Both the position numbers and the translations under genes were made by a program. A DNA stretch of 64,000 nucleotides from Enoplosus armatus (lineage: Eukaryota > Chordata > Actinopteri > Centrarchiformes > Enoplosidae): positions 13,582,001-13,646,000 of the forward strand of contig NC_092186.1 of NCBI RefSeq assembly GCF_043641665.1, read 5' to 3'. The notes under the pieces were generated by a model, which was not told the origin of the DNA, did not search any database, and saw nothing but the letters and a program-made list of their open reading frames with translations. This document shows, one piece after another, positions 27,321 through 40,470 of the stretch. Position 1 is the stretch's first letter. Each line of letters opens with the position of its first letter.

Positions 27321-28144
27321 AGTCACATGCTTCATGTACGTCATGATTTATTTGATAAATCTGTTTCCGTTCCGTACTTTTTTGCATCTTGCATTTATCG
27401 ACACACCAAATATTCGATGCAAAGTGTTGACTCAATTTTCTGCATTTCCATTGAGGATTTTTTTGTGCACAAATTGAACGAGGGGAAGGAAACACATCCA
27501 ATGCTAGCATCTCATCCTTGTCGCTCTGATGACTTTTTGACCAGAGATGAGTAAAGCTGTGAAATATGGCATCATGCTACAAATGCCATTGATGAACAAA
27601 ATATTAAATTAATAAACACTAAAAATTGTGCTAAATATTTCAGAACATAATCCATTTAGCTGTACCAGTATTACAAGTAAAAGGAAAAAAAATGTTGTTC
27701 ATATTCTAACACCCTCTTTCTAAACAGCTTAAAAGAACAGTTTATAGCCCCTCACTCCTGTCATTTCTCTCTCTTCCTTCCATCTTTTCTGCCTGCATTC
27801 ATTGCCCTAAATCCTTTATTTTTATTTCATGCTGTGGCTTGCAACCCTGCTCTCTCTATTCAAGGACTGCAAAGGCCTGCTGGCCCCCTGCCACCACCAG
27901 CCTCCGAGTCAAAACTATCAAAAGACACACACCATTTCAAACTGCACGGCATTTGGGCTCTTTATTTTAGTGTGTATGAATTGGTTCCATGTAGGATTTG
28001 CAGTTTTTTATGTGTGAGTGAGTGTTTGTGCTTGTGTGTACTGTTGAAGGTATATATATTATGTGTATGTTTATGTATTAATCTAACCTAAGCAGGTGTT
28101 GTGATAAGGACTTGAGGCAGGGACAGACAGCTTGAATTTCATGC

Positions 28145-28470
28145 AGGCACATGGCGTAAAGTGCAGTTTTATACCAGCAAAGTGGTATTTCCCTCAAGTA
28201 TAGTGCGTTTTTTCCTTGTCACTGCGTATCCAGCAACGGATTGCAGTTTAATGGTGGTTTGCGTGCCATGCAATGAAACTTTACTAATCATAAAACTATC
28301 TGCAATCTGCACTGGACCACATTTTTCGAATAGATTTTTGCCCCGTGGTGTGTTATGCACCTGCAGCCAAGAAAATACCAAAAGTTCGCCAACGCTTCTC
28401 TTGCCACTTGACTGCTCTTTGCACTCTGCGCCTTGATTCGCGAAATTAGTGCCTAGAGTCCACTTTGGCA
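28145..28470. repeat. Possible decayed dispersed repeat
   Basis: GC- and CpG-richer segment with blocks such as GGCGTAAAGTGC, TTGCCCCGTGGTG and CTCTGCGCCTTGATTCGCGAA, unlike its AT-rich flanks and similar in style to fish DNA-transposon relics. No ends were found. Confidence 0.3.
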
Positions 28471-29925
28471 GCATCTCACTCTGCCATACTGCTGGGCTCC
28501 GAATGGATGGCCCACTGATGACTGTCCTGATGAGCACACACACCAACTATCTACATCTACAGATGTTTTCATGCAAGCCAAACATGTCACAAACTACAAG
28601 CTCTTTCATGACATATCACACACAAACAAAAGCAGAGGTCCCACACTTTCATTTGCTGACTCGACTGTAGGTGTTTTGTATTTTTGTATTTTGTCAAAAG
28701 AGTACTACTGTAAGAGACAATTGTGAAGGATCAAGGGGAAAATTGTAGTATTAGGCATATATATTGTATTTTTAACCCTACAAGTCCCTGGAAACTGTAA
28801 GCTAAGAGCTATACATGAGTCTGCTGTTTGAATAAAGTGAATCCAAATGCATAATAAAAAGTGTGTCTGCTTTATTTCAAAACATGCCCTTAAGCTCTGT
28901 GCCTCCTTTTTAAAGTGAATCAAGCTAAAAATAAGGCAATGAATTTTGATAAGGAACCTTGCGTCAGCAGAGATAACCCAGGGAAAACTCATTTTGTTAT
29001 CAGGGAGATGATTTGAAAATTCATTCTGTGCTGTTGTCATATCCTTTTGTCCATGTCATTATGAAGTGATCTGGGGAGCATCAGCCTTGACAATAAGGAA
29101 TGATGCCTTAGTTCGCCTTAACAGAACAAGGTCACTCACGATACCCTACGCTCCCTGACATAACTGTCTGATGTCTTGTATGTCTTTCAAAACCACACAA
29201 GTCTTTCCACAACTTCCTTCTGGGGTTTGAAACTAGGATCCTAAACTTTCTGGGCCTATGTGGAATGTTTGAAGTGTAATAATCCCTTTGGCATAGTCAC
29301 ACAGAAGCCAGTGTCTCTCCTTTAGAGAATGTAGAGAGGGGAAGCTTAAAAAATGAACTTCCAAAGAAGAAGACCACAAACACAGGACACATGCCTATCT
29401 ACCTTGTGCCATATGCTGCAGAAGGCAAGAAAAGGCAATGCAAAGGACTAAAAATGACGTGGCCAGCCTGTGTGCAGAGTCTTTTAGACAGATAGGGCAA
29501 CGAGACAAGCAGACCTGTTGACAAGCATGTAAGTGAGTTTGTGTGTGTGAGTTTGTGTGTGTGAGTCTTTTCTTTGTGAATCTGCATGAGCATGTTGTTG
29601 ACAGCATGGGTAGGCATGATAAAAGTGCCTATGGGTGAGTAGGAGCCTAATCCCAGAGCTATGTATCCAGCAAGCTCTCCCACAGGCAAACCCAATGTGC
29701 ACGAGAAACCAGCACCAACCAGCTGTCTGCAACGCACGCTCATGGCCACGCTACGCCAGCAATGATTTGCCCACATTCATCCAAAGGTGCTCGCTAGAGA
29801 CCTGCCTGTCCTCTTCTCCCTCTGTCACTGCTGAAGGACATCACAACACAGGCATGACGATGGTTAGATGCAAGGAGTACAGAGGGATACCTGAGAAGAC
29901 TGGGAGGAGCAGGGGTGAAGTTCAA

Positions 29926-30237
29926 TAGGACTACCCGGTCAAAGCATGGATTCTCCCAGAGAACAAGCTGCAACTAAAAACCCTCGCCCACTATCCTCTA
30001 AAGTGTGGCAGTATGTCAGACAGAGACCCAACAATGTGGTGCTCTGTACGCTCTGCAAATTGGAAATGGCTTATCACAGCAGTACATCTGCTATGCACAA
30101 ACACTTGAAGTGAAATAGTGTACCGTCAAGATGGCAACGGCAGCACCATTAATGCAACGCACCCATGCACATTATGCAAATTGACGTATTTCCGTAAACA
30201 ATGACGTCGATTACGTCAGTGAGTCACCCCAGCCCTA
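29926..30237 (+). mobile_element. hAT-like mini-element with BED-finger frame
   Basis: A 312-bp insertion flanked by a perfect 8-bp direct repeat AAGTTCAA (29918-29925 and 30238-30245), the target-site duplication length typical of hAT transposons. The left end begins TAGGACTA; the reverse complement of the right end begins TAGGGCTG, so the outermost bases form a short imperfect terminal inverted repeat of hAT style. Inside is a short open frame encoding a BED zinc finger, the DNA-binding module at the N-terminus of hAT transposases. No transposase catalytic domain remains, so this is an internally deleted, non-autonomous derivative. Confidence 0.7.
29946..30113 (+). CDS. 55-codon BED-type zinc-finger frame (hAT relic)
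   Basis: ATG to TGA, 55 residues, 20 bp inside the left end of the hAT-like element. The translation has the BED signature: a V-W-x-Y-V aromatic segment at residues 20-24, C-T-L-C at 34-37, then MAYHSSTSAMHKHLK at 41-55. hAT transposases of the ZBED type carry this motif followed by R-K-H, whose His is the fourth zinc ligand. Here the stop falls directly after L-K, so the last ligand is missing and a stable finger is doubtful unless another His (44 or 51) substitutes. Whether it is ever expressed is unknown. It is most likely a transposase 5' remnant carried by deletion derivatives. Confidence 0.55.
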   Translation: MDSPREQAATKNPRPLSSKVWQYVRQRPNNVVLCTLCKLEMAYHSSTSAMHKHLK

Positions 30238-31769
30238 AAGTTCAATGTGTTGATCCATGTAGCCATGGCCCGGGACAGGCCTTCTACACCAGAACATAGT
30301 CCAGAGCCGATGAAGCAGTGAGCTCAGGCATTGACGTTACACACCACAACCAGCAGCTGATTTCCCATAACTGCCACCAACATGCTCTATTTAGGATGGG
30401 AGGGAAATGTATTGCTTACATGAACTAGTCATTTATCGTAAATACACCACTGCCCTTCCTCCTCCTCCTAAACCCTCTCTTCCTGTCTCTGTCTCTTCTG
30501 CATGGAAACAAAAAATTAATGTGCATCACACCCATTACCCTGCTCTTGCGCTGCTCTCTCCCTATCTCTCTGTCTCTCAGTCATTCCCCTACAATTTATT
30601 CTTTTTTTCTCTTCTTTAGCACAAGACATCAGAATATTAATGATGTATCTTTCAAACTGATAAGTAAATTACACATTTAGAAAATTACACATTGTAGAGG
30701 ATGTTTGAAGACCTTTTAAACCCAATTAGGCATTTTGACATGTGATATCTGAGATATAATATTGTACTAATTTATGGAGCTGGTTCTGGCCCAATCACAT
30801 TCTGCAAAAAAACAGCAGCTAGGACTAGTTGATTAGCATCACCAGGACTTGATCCACAATGGTTCTGTGAATGTTTTAACATCCTATTTAATGTTTAACT
30901 TAATGTGTCATCCAACTTATCCTCCATGACAAAATGCATAACATCACTGATGATGAATTTAAATAGGTGAGCATTGTCTGAAACAGTAAAGTGATGATGG
31001 CTCTTAAGGGATTCTAGCTAACACATGGCCTATTCTGCTTCAGTTCGTCCTCTTTCCTGATTATGGAGAGTAACCGGCCTGCACAGTGCTTTCCCTGGAC
31101 AAGTGAGGCTTACAAATCACCCCTGCAGCAGTCGGAGGAGTTGAAGGCGCTTGGCGCAAGGTTTTACTGCCCGTCTTCTATGAATGGCTCCCCGAAGGCT
31201 CCTATGATAATAGCTCACAGCCGTGCCCTTCACGGAGCCTGACATCAAGCACACCCCTACAGCAGAATGGAATGGCATATCAACTTACCCAATGGGGTGT
31301 CATATCAACTCATCCAGTGGTTTCTGGTCATAACATAGGCAGAAGCTGAAATGAAATAGTGGTTGCTGGAACCTGCATATCAAGTTGAAATTCACTCAGT
31401 TTGGCAAAACTTTTTTAAAGGTCCCATGTTATTGAGTTCTTGTAATTGTATTCAAACTTAATGAGATAGGAAAAAATATCATGGCCCTCTACTCCAAAAT
31501 ACATTGTGTAGCACAAAATGGCTAAACTTCAACACGCTTGTAGAATTCGTTTTTGAATTTGTTTACATCAAGCTCATCTTTGTAGAATGACCAAGGCAGA
31601 TGGACCAGATAATGTATTCATGTTTCAAAAAGGCAAAATTAGCAGCCATGAAGACAAAAGTGCACCCACAAATATGATTTTGATGATCATTTTCATCTCT
31701 GTTGTTCCAGTATTATCCCTCTTCTCCTTTTTCTTCCCCCTCTTAACATGTTTCCTGCTGTCTTAACGT

Positions 31770-31900
31770 CTATACTGCACTAGATGAGGAGTCAAGGGAT
31801 CACCAAAGTTATTACAATTCATCCTGAGGGAAATATGAATGTCTGTCCCAAATTTAATGGCAATCCCTCCAATAGTTACTTACAACGTATCTGCCTAAAA
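31770..31900. repeat. Fragment of a fish dispersed repeat
   Basis: The string GAGGAGTCAAGGGATCACCA, followed by ATTCATCCTGAGGG and AATGGCAATCCCTCCAATAG, matches a short repeat fragment common in teleost introns. No open frame is present. Confidence 0.45.
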
Positions 31901-31996
31901 GTCATATACCAGAAATGATCTTGTCTGTTTCTAATCTGTTGAAAACTGACTGAAAATTCACGTGGTGCTTTTTTACAGATCATAACACAGTAAGTA

Positions 31997-32008
31997 ACTT
32001 ACGTAAGT
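31997..32008. promoter_or_regulatory. 12-bp palindrome containing a D-box
   Basis: ACTTACGTAAGT is self-complementary and contains TTACGTAA, the optimal site for PAR-bZIP factors and NFIL3. It lies in agbl4 intron 3; function is inferred. Confidence 0.35.
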
Positions 32009-32783
32009 AATTTATTGTATTGTCAGTAGAATTGAGTAAAACACAGACTTCACCTCTTGCAAACTTTCCATACAAAACAAAGATGTTGTGGATGGGTGCA
32101 CTTTTATGCCAAAACAGACACCAAAATTGCACTGTGCCACCAAATCATTATTATTCTGAACAAGTCTCTTTTTACAAGACATATTCCTAAAACAAAATAT
32201 GCAAAACCAAGCAAAACCTCAGATAGTGTCACATGGTCCTGGTCATTGCAACCAACGTAACCAGAATTGTTCTGAGCTTTTTGAGGTAAGTGAGTGGTTC
32301 GAAAAACACACAAAAAAAGAAAGGACATACAAAAAAGAGACATTCATCCATCCAGCCATCCATCATAACCGGTACTACGGTGAAGCCAATTTCCACAAAG
32401 CTGCTAAGCTGATTGAGGCAGACCAAATCTGTTTCACCAGCTTACATTCCTTCAAAATGGCCATCTCACTTCCAATATCACGGGCTTTTACTGTTCCCCA
32501 TTCCCCTGGCTCAGGCTGAGAGTTAGCAAGGCTTAGCTGGATGAAACACTCCAACAGCCCAGTTCTCCCCTGGAACCCACTGATATCTCTATAGCACAGC
32601 CTCTCCCCACATAGCTACACTTAGTTGGTTTATTTACTCATGCTATTATTCTTTGTCTGTTTTCTCTGTTTTATTTTTTGTTTCAAATCATAACAATGTT
32701 ACAACCATTAGGATGTAAACTAAAGATTTATGTGAAGTCTGACGATTCCAGGCACACAGACACAATCTAATCACAGCGTCTGT

Positions 32784-32791
<8 letters not shown>

Positions 32792-32847
<56 letters not shown>
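32792..32847. repeat. (AC)28 microsatellite
   Basis: A 56-bp uninterrupted AC tract. Confidence 0.98.
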
Positions 32848-32849
<2 letters not shown>

Positions 32850-34618
32850 TGGCAAAATGCACAGGCAGCACTTAACCACAACACCTTCTACTGGAGTAGA
32901 TTAAATTCACACACAGGCCTCTTTGAAGAAGGAAATTGGACAGATAAGAAACAGATTTCTATGAAAGGAGCTTGTGAGGGGGCCTATAGAGAGAGAGAGC
33001 GTGGAAGTGTGCAATGGAAATGGTTGTTCACCTGTTTTTGTCACCTGTGAGCTTTCTCTTGCATGTGCCACTGTACATACTGTGTTCATATAAATGATAT
33101 TTATCAATCTCTTGTCGTTTATTCTGTGTGTCGTATTTCCCTCCCCAGTCACTTCCTCTCTGTCTCTCTCTCACACACACTTTCTCTGTCATTTTGCCAC
33201 AACAGCAAATATCCTGTTGGCCCAGGCTGCAGGCTGCTGGTGCTGGTCTATCTGGCCCTGGGATCGATCCGGCTCCAAGCCGAGGCCTCCCATTCATCTC
33301 AGAGCCATAAAATGTGATTAGTGCTGACTACAGCACTGCAGGGAGATGGGCTGATAGGCCTGATAGCCTCAGATAGGATGGGTTGGACACTCTACAGGAA
33401 GACAGCCGCAACAGCATGCTGTGGATTCATCCTTGACGTTTTCTGCCTTTTTTTCCTTTTTGTTTTTTCTCTATCGCTCTCTATTCGCTTTTTTCTCACT
33501 CTCATCTTTGTCGATCTCTTTCTCCCTCCCTCTTTCGATTTTACTCCCTGTGTCTTCATATTTGCCTGTCTTCAGACTATCTCTCTCTGGCTAAACTTTA
33601 TCTCGCTTTTGTTTTTATTTGCCTCCTATCTAAGTCTGACAAGCTTGTATGCGCACAAATTACATAGCAGCAGTCAAACTTAAATGCCAATATTGTTAGT
33701 TTTACCTTCTACTTATCCTACACAATTATACTTAAATGGTAGAACAAGCTTCCATCTCACCGAAGCCACACTCACTGTACCCACATACAGCGTATCTCTG
33801 TGGCATGTGACCACCTCTGTCAGCCAATCAGAGAGCTCAGAGCTTGCTAGTGGCAGAATCAAACTCGGAGCTGTGACAGTCAGTGAGATAGGAAATTGAA
33901 GACTGCCTCAATTCTTTGGTGGTGTAATGTGCACACATTTCTAATGCACTGAGATGTGTTAGAGGACATTCGGGGAGGTAGCATGACAGTTTGTATGTGC
34001 ATGACTCTAAACTACTGACATCATGAAACCTAAACATAGCATTATTTCATAGCAGCAACATATTCTGCTCACCATAGCCTTGTTGACATGCAGTAGCTTT
34101 ATTGGCTCTATTACTGTTATTTACTTCAGTTTTAAGGTGGCCAACGTTAAACAAATTATTTTTTTTGTGCACAAGAGATAAGAAATCAGCACGAATTTCA
34201 TTATAGTTAGTTATATTTATAATTTTCTGAAGGCAGCATCTCATGCTTCGTTCACAGGACTGGCTTTAATGCTAGGTCACCGAAAGCCCCGTGCTAAACT
34301 TGTGATTGAATACTAAACTTGTACTTAATATCTTTATCAAACTTGATCTCACTAAATATTGTCTTTATATATGTAATACTAAGTAATCAGTATGATCAGG
34401 AAGGCCACACCCTGAGAGAATGAAAAGGCTTGGGAATCCTGGCACTAACAGGACATTTCCGCAGCACTGGTGTGACTGCACTTCGTAGTTATTGGTTGAT
34501 TGCGCAAATTTAGCACCCTTAAAGTAGAAGTTTGTGTGTGTTATGGAATATAGAATGGAATTGGGAGAGAGGCCCCACTTTATGATGGTAACACTATACA
34601 AGACCACAGCATGCTGAC

Positions 34619-34743
34619 CTGTGTCTCACGGACGTTCTCCACTGTGAAGTTGAACCAGACTCTGAAGCGGGGGTTGCAGGTGTCAGGCCGGATGAAGAGG
34701 TCAAACTCAAACTCACTGATGTAGTCAACACGGCCAAGGTTCC
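34619..34743 (-). CDS. agbl4: agbl4 (CCP6) coding exon 3
   Basis: A 125-bp exon with a CTGCAG acceptor and a CAG|GTCAGC donor. It encodes GG plus 41 codons, ending at a complete Gln codon (phase 0). The translation runs from Asn-Leu-Gly-Arg-Val through EFEFDLFIRPDTCNPRFRVW to NFTVENVRETQ, which is the most conserved part of the CCP N-terminal domain and nearly identical to vertebrate AGBL4. It ends about residue 94 of a protein that is about 500 residues in mammals. The next exon should begin with the Val-Ile-Phe-Asn segment; I did not find it in the remaining 34.6 kb, so intron 3 is larger than that. The catalytic zinc ligands lie in exons outside the window. Confidence 0.96.
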
Positions 34744-37700
34744 CTGCAGAGGCAGTGAAACAGCTTATATTAGCATTAAGTAGAACTGAGCAGTCCAAAA
34801 CACAGAATCACAGTCGTTTCCTCTCTATTCCTTAAAGTTCACAATCAATAGACTCATTACAAACAGACAGACAGGCAATCACAAGACAAAATGATAATAT
34901 AACACAACACGGCCTCACTTCAAAATGATCTGGTTTCAAAGATGGATGTGTTAAATCAATAAGTCACAGTCAAGTGTCTACTAATAGTGCTTCACTATCA
35001 CTGTATGTATCTGCACATTTTACTGCATTGGTAAGTCTCTCAAATCAAATCAATGCCCATAGAGAGCAGTAAATATGAGAAGCAGAAAGACCAACAGACG
35101 AGGTTGTTCTAGCCATCCATATCTGACACACAATATACGATCCACAGAAAAAAGATCCAGATGATCAGTGGAATTATAATTAATCCAATGGGAACTACTT
35201 CCCCGCTTCCAATTCTCAAAGCTGTCTATAAGATGACTGGGTGGTAGATGATTACATGACATGCATTCTAAATATAGGCCTTTACTGTATCTTCTGATTT
35301 ATATGTGGACACACATGTAGTGGAGATGCTTGTGGTGCATGCACGGATTAATGATTGTCAGAGTCAAAGCAAAAAGATGGAGGAAAGAAGTGAAAAGAGA
35401 GTGTGTTTGCCTTCTTGTTGGAGCTGCACAGAAATATGACAAATTGACAGCTTATTTCAAATGAGTGCTGTGCTTAACCCGATACATGACACCAGTCAAC
35501 TCTGTCTTTTTAAATGCTGAACTGAGATGCTGTATAAATCAGCAGCTGTTCAAGAGTTAAAGTTTTCTGGCAAACTAAACAGACCACAAGGCTCAACGTC
35601 CCTCACAACTCTACATCAGGGTACTGTTGACCACCTGTTGGCAAGTAGTACCAGCAGCAGCACGCACACACAGACACAGCTGATTATAGACAGATGGGCT
35701 AACTACCACACTGTCAAAGTAGATCCCTCTCCTTCTGCCATCGGACAGACCTAATCCACTAGTCAGCTTGCAACACACAAACACACACACACACACTTTG
35801 CTCTGCTCCACTGAAGCTATCCACAGAAGGGCTATCATTAGTTTAAATGAGATTAAAGAAAACTATAAGGTGCTCTGAAATATAAACAAGATCCGTATTT
35901 CAGTTTAAAATGTTATATTTAAAGTGGTATTTTCAAAATTTACAACATGGCATGCAACAGTAACACACAAGCAGTGAGAAGGAATTGCAAGAAGTTATTG
36001 TGTAACAATAAGCTGATGACTGATCCGTATTTAGATTTGAAGCCCCTCCGCCAACAGCTTCCGCAGCTAGTGGACTAATGGTGAGTGGCGTCTCATTCCA
36101 GCACATTGGTGCCTGGAAAAAATCCCTCTCTGCAGACCACTACTCTGACTGATTAGGGAGTGGCTGAGCTACGCTGAGCTGAAATATATAACTGTGTACT
36201 TGATATATTCATTCACGTAGACTAATAGGCTAATTCTACATTCAAGAAGCATATACAAGATAGGAAAGTAAGATTAGACAGACAATAAAAGAAAGGCTGA
36301 GAGGTGTCAGAGGGAGGCAGAGAGATGTCTATATGTTGACAAATGACCTTTATCATGTATAAATTACACATGTTGAGGAAGACTTAAGCATTTCTGTCTG
36401 TATATGCACACATGTTCTTGCATGTCAGAAAATGTAGGTGTAAAAACAACTACATGACCTACCCATTAAGGTAGCTACATGTAGGCAGTCACATTTAATG
36501 AGCACCTCTCAAAACAGCCATTCTAGAGGTCTACATGTGAAAACCTACAATGTGTATTTATCACTTAGCTCATATAGTAATTAAGTGTCAGAAATATGGA
36601 CAAAATTCATATCTGTGATAACTCTCACAACATTATCTTCATATCTTTCTGACCTTACCTTATGTTGAAACTTTTCGATTTTGATCAATTTTAACTCATT
36701 CATTTAGCCATGACAACAGTGAGCTGCAATATCTGGCACTCTGTTGTGATATTGTTACAAAGAGACAGATGATTGAGTTGATTTGTTTTGCACAGTGGCT
36801 GGCTAGCTGAGAAGAGGCAGGCAGGGACTAGCTTTTTGGCTGGTTGGCAATGCAATCCGGAGCCATTGAAACCAGATAAAGCCAAGAGCAGGCGGAGGGT
36901 TGCACCAGAACCAGCTGCAGCTAGCAAGCACTGACAAAGAGAGATCGACAGCAGAGCAGCACCTGTTCCAGACAGATGTGTCATCGAAATGATCATCTCT
37001 TCTACCAACATCACAGCTATTCACAGAGCTGACACTGCCAAATACAGCCTGTTAGAAGTTGATAATGGCCTCCAAAGGTCATCCCTCCTATCACAGTCTT
37101 AATAATGCTATTCAGTGATGAAAACACAACCACTCTCTGAGGACACTTTCATTATTCATATGGGGTTTTGGTTTTTTTTAAGATTTAAAGTGAGTAAATG
37201 CTTTAAACCTATTATCAGAAATCAATACATTGATTTGTGAATCTCAACTGTGAAAATCATCCTCACAACATTATAGAAGTTCAATACACAGTCAACTGGA
37301 AATGAACTGAAAATGATGCTAATCAATTCTCCATTGCAGTCACACTATGCCGTTAAGCCAGAAGAAGGTCTGGCAGGTGGCTACAAATGTTGTCAGAGAC
37401 AATACAGAAACAAAAACTGAGGCTGTTATTGACTTTGTTTTCAATGCATTTTCTCAAAGGTGTTTTGCTATCATTACTTATAATGAAAAGATTTTACAAA
37501 ACAAGATCACAATAATTACAAAAGGAAAAGAAAAAAAATGCAACGACTGCTAGCTGGGTGCACCACACAATCGAGTATTATTCATACAATTAAGAATGAA
37601 TTGGGTGTAAATGAAGCCAATATACTGTGTTTGTCTTTGTCATCTCACAGGAATTCATCCCCAACAGAAATCTTTGAGGACAGTGTGACAAAAGACTACT

Positions 37701-39125
37701 AGAGGCACCTAGTGAGGTCTTTTGGCTGCCTGTGGTTGCACTCACTGAGACAGTGAATACTGAAGTGCACAACCATCAGCAGAGAAACTGCCTGTGTGTG
37801 TGAATTCACACTTAAACAAATTATGTAAAATTTGAATTAATGTTTAATAAATTATTGTCATTCTTTGATGTGAGTGGTTTCTTTGGTGTTTATTAAACTA
37901 AGAGAAAAGAAATAAAAACAGCTGCATGGAGGTCCCTCCACCACACAGAGATCTTTAGGCAAAGCTGAGCAACATTAGAAAAAGACCCTTTCACACTCTC
38001 CTCACATTGAAAAGGCAGGATTCAAGTTTTTGATTGGTACACAAACTTTCACCTTTATTTTCAGTTCAAACACAATTATGTAGCTGTGTGCCAATACTTA
38101 TTACCTTTTGATTTTTCTTCCTATCTCTTAATTGATGAAAACCCCAAAGAAACGAATATGCATACAATTATGGTTCCAATGTTACTGGTCAAACTTCTGT
38201 CGAGGAGCCAAAACATAGAGACCAAAGTAATATCTGTCAGCTTCTGCTCGTGAATACTGTAGCATGGGTAGCAATAGACAGCAGCCATGGGCGGCTGCGT
38301 TATTGAGCCTGATGCTCGAAGGCCTGACGTGAGAGATGGCTGCAGCCTCAACGTTAGAATTACATGTTCAGCCCGCGGAGCAGCAGGGATATGACACGCC
38401 ATTGATCCCCGTTTTAATTTTATGGTGGCTACCTCCAGATTCAAACGCTTTGGTAGGCTGGTAGCCTGACCCTTTTAATCAATCCCATATCATTTAGTAT
38501 TTAACTAACATAAACGGCCAACTGATTTTTCTGAAATGTCCTCTGAAAGAATTATAGATAAACTAGATAAAGCAAAGATAGAAGTTATGCTGAGTGTGAA
38601 TAATGTTGAAAGGCAATGCACAGTACACCAGATTTGTCAAGAATTATTTTTGGTTCTTTATGGAACAGACAGACTGTATCAGTGTAAGTGAAGCTAATGA
38701 ACTACAGAGTGAGCAAAGATGAGAAAGAGGAAAAAAGACACAATTTCTAGTCCTTGGAATCTCTTGCATAATTCCTCTTGAGTATCATCGCTCTCCATAT
38801 TCTTCTTCAGTGGTGTCTTGGCAAGTTATGTTGAATATCAATCTTTGTCCTTGAGGGAAAACTAGTGCAGCGTTTAGACATTAACAAATTGGTTTTCAGC
38901 GAACAGCTTAGCCCTGCTGGTGCAGCCCAACAAAACACAATTGCTGGTTCTGAACAAGATTTTACACATGACAGCCTCTCCTTGAGGAAAACTCTGAACA
39001 AAACCCTCTGTCTCTCTCTATCTGTGTCTGTCTTTCTCTGATTCTTCCTCTCCTTCTGTCTCCCTTTCTGAAACAATCTCGCACACTCATGAAAACAAAT
39101 GGAGAAAATTTGCAAAAGGCGAAAT

Positions 39126-39151
39126 ATTCTTCAAGAATATTCTTCAAGAAT
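39126..39151. promoter_or_regulatory. Tandem heat-shock-element-like motif
   Basis: Two perfect head-to-tail copies of ATTCTTCAAGAAT. They contain TTC-AA-GAA-TA-TTC followed by TTC-AA-GAA, so three correctly spaced nGAAn units plus a further pair, as bound by HSF1. There is no adjacent promoter, so a role is uncertain. Confidence 0.35.
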
Positions 39152-39306
39152 AGTGGAAATCACATAACACTGTATGTTTCTGCTGAAAACAAAAGTGTCT
39201 GTAAAATGGGTATGGAACCTGCATCATTACACAGGGCCATAGGCAAACAGAGTGCAAACATGAGGTGACCAAGTGGACAGTCAGTCATTCACACATGGGC
39301 TCACAG

Positions 39307-39310
<4 letters not shown>

Positions 39311-39369
<59 letters not shown>
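39311..39369. repeat. (TG)29 microsatellite with GA tail
   Basis: A 59-bp TG tract followed by GAGAGAGAGAAAGAGAGAG. Confidence 0.98.
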
Positions 39370-39372
<3 letters not shown>

Positions 39373-40266
39373 AGAGAGAGAAAGAGAGAGCTGGAGAGGG
39401 AGCAGAAGAACCTGGCTAATGTAATCCCATTATGGAGGTACAAGAGGGAGCAGTCACAGTGCTCAGCCCACACAATGGGCCGGCCTGCAGCCTGTAGCTA
39501 TCCACTGGATGGATGGTTTCTGCCATGTAGATGGATCATCGTACAGCCGCAGCAGGCCTGCCTGCCTCGGGCCTGAGGTGGAACTCACTCACACAACCAG
39601 CCATTAGAATGGTAATAGGCAGTTGTTTCAAAATGAAATAGACCGTGTGGTTACAGTGCTTCCTACTTAGCAGATGTGTGGGCTGTCATGTCCTACATCT
39701 TGCATATTTTCATACACAGGTTTAATCACATAAATTCTCCATTATATGCATAATTCTTGGTATAAGAATTAATGTTTCTTCCAGCAATTAGTTTTGCTAT
39801 ACCAAAATTAACAATCCCTACTGTAGATACCTGCAGTGTAGTCAGTGAAAATATCCAAAAATATCACCCCCAATCCACACATACACACGCACACCCATGC
39901 CACATAATACATTCAATTTATTTTGGCTGGCATAGGCAAGGCCACAATTGTGTTTAAACACCAGACTAGAGATTAAAAGAGTGCTGTACTGCTGAGGGAG
40001 ACCAGCCAGGCACCTTTTTAAACTTATTTTTTGCTGTGTTCCATTTCATTATTGGAAAACACATCAGTTTTCCCCCCAGCTGCTCTGTGGTGTGAGGAGG
40101 ATTCCTGGACACAGAAGAGGGGGACTGATAAAGATAGAATTGATTCCAGCCAGCAGCAGCAGCAGCCATAGTGAAGGGGTCTCAGTTTAGACCTGCAGCT
40201 AAACGTCTGGTTTTTCCTGTGTCTCTCTCTCACTGTCTCTCTCTCCCCCTCATCTAAAGGCAAGTT

Positions 40267-40280
40267 GTCACCGAGGCAAC
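40267..40280. promoter_or_regulatory. X-box consensus match in agbl4 intron 2
   Basis: GTCACCGAGGCAAC fits GTNRCC, two bases, RGYAAC. It lies about 5.5 kb upstream of exon 3 in transcription order (intron 2) and about 0.5 kb from a second X-box-like site in the repeat. Chance occurrence is possible. Confidence 0.3.
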
Positions 40281-40470
40281 ATCAATCTCCTGCCTCATGA
40301 CTTCTTAAAGCCTGCCTTCTCCCCTGATGCCTTATCACTTCATCTGCAGGCAAGATTAAAGAGGTCACCTCCAAGTTTCCACAATCTAACTACCTAACAG
40401 GTATACTAAACTGCAGTCTATCTTTTAAAACAGTTTAAAGGATGAGTTCCAATTTCTTTCAAGTCAATCT

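Larger units (their letters stand above)
1..34618 (-). other. agbl4: agbl4 intron 3, partial (at least 34.6 kb)
   Basis: Everything left of exon 3 is most simply the 5' part of intron 3, because exon 3 has an intact donor and no later agbl4 exon could be found. The content is non-coding: many microsatellites, a hAT-like mini-element with a BED-finger frame near 30 kb, fragments of dispersed repeats, and stretches rich in homeodomain- and POU-like motifs. Long open frames such as the one over 23.3-23.9 kb are translations of CA/TG repeats. An exon with strongly diverged sequence, or an unrelated nested gene, cannot be excluded by eye. Confidence 0.55.
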
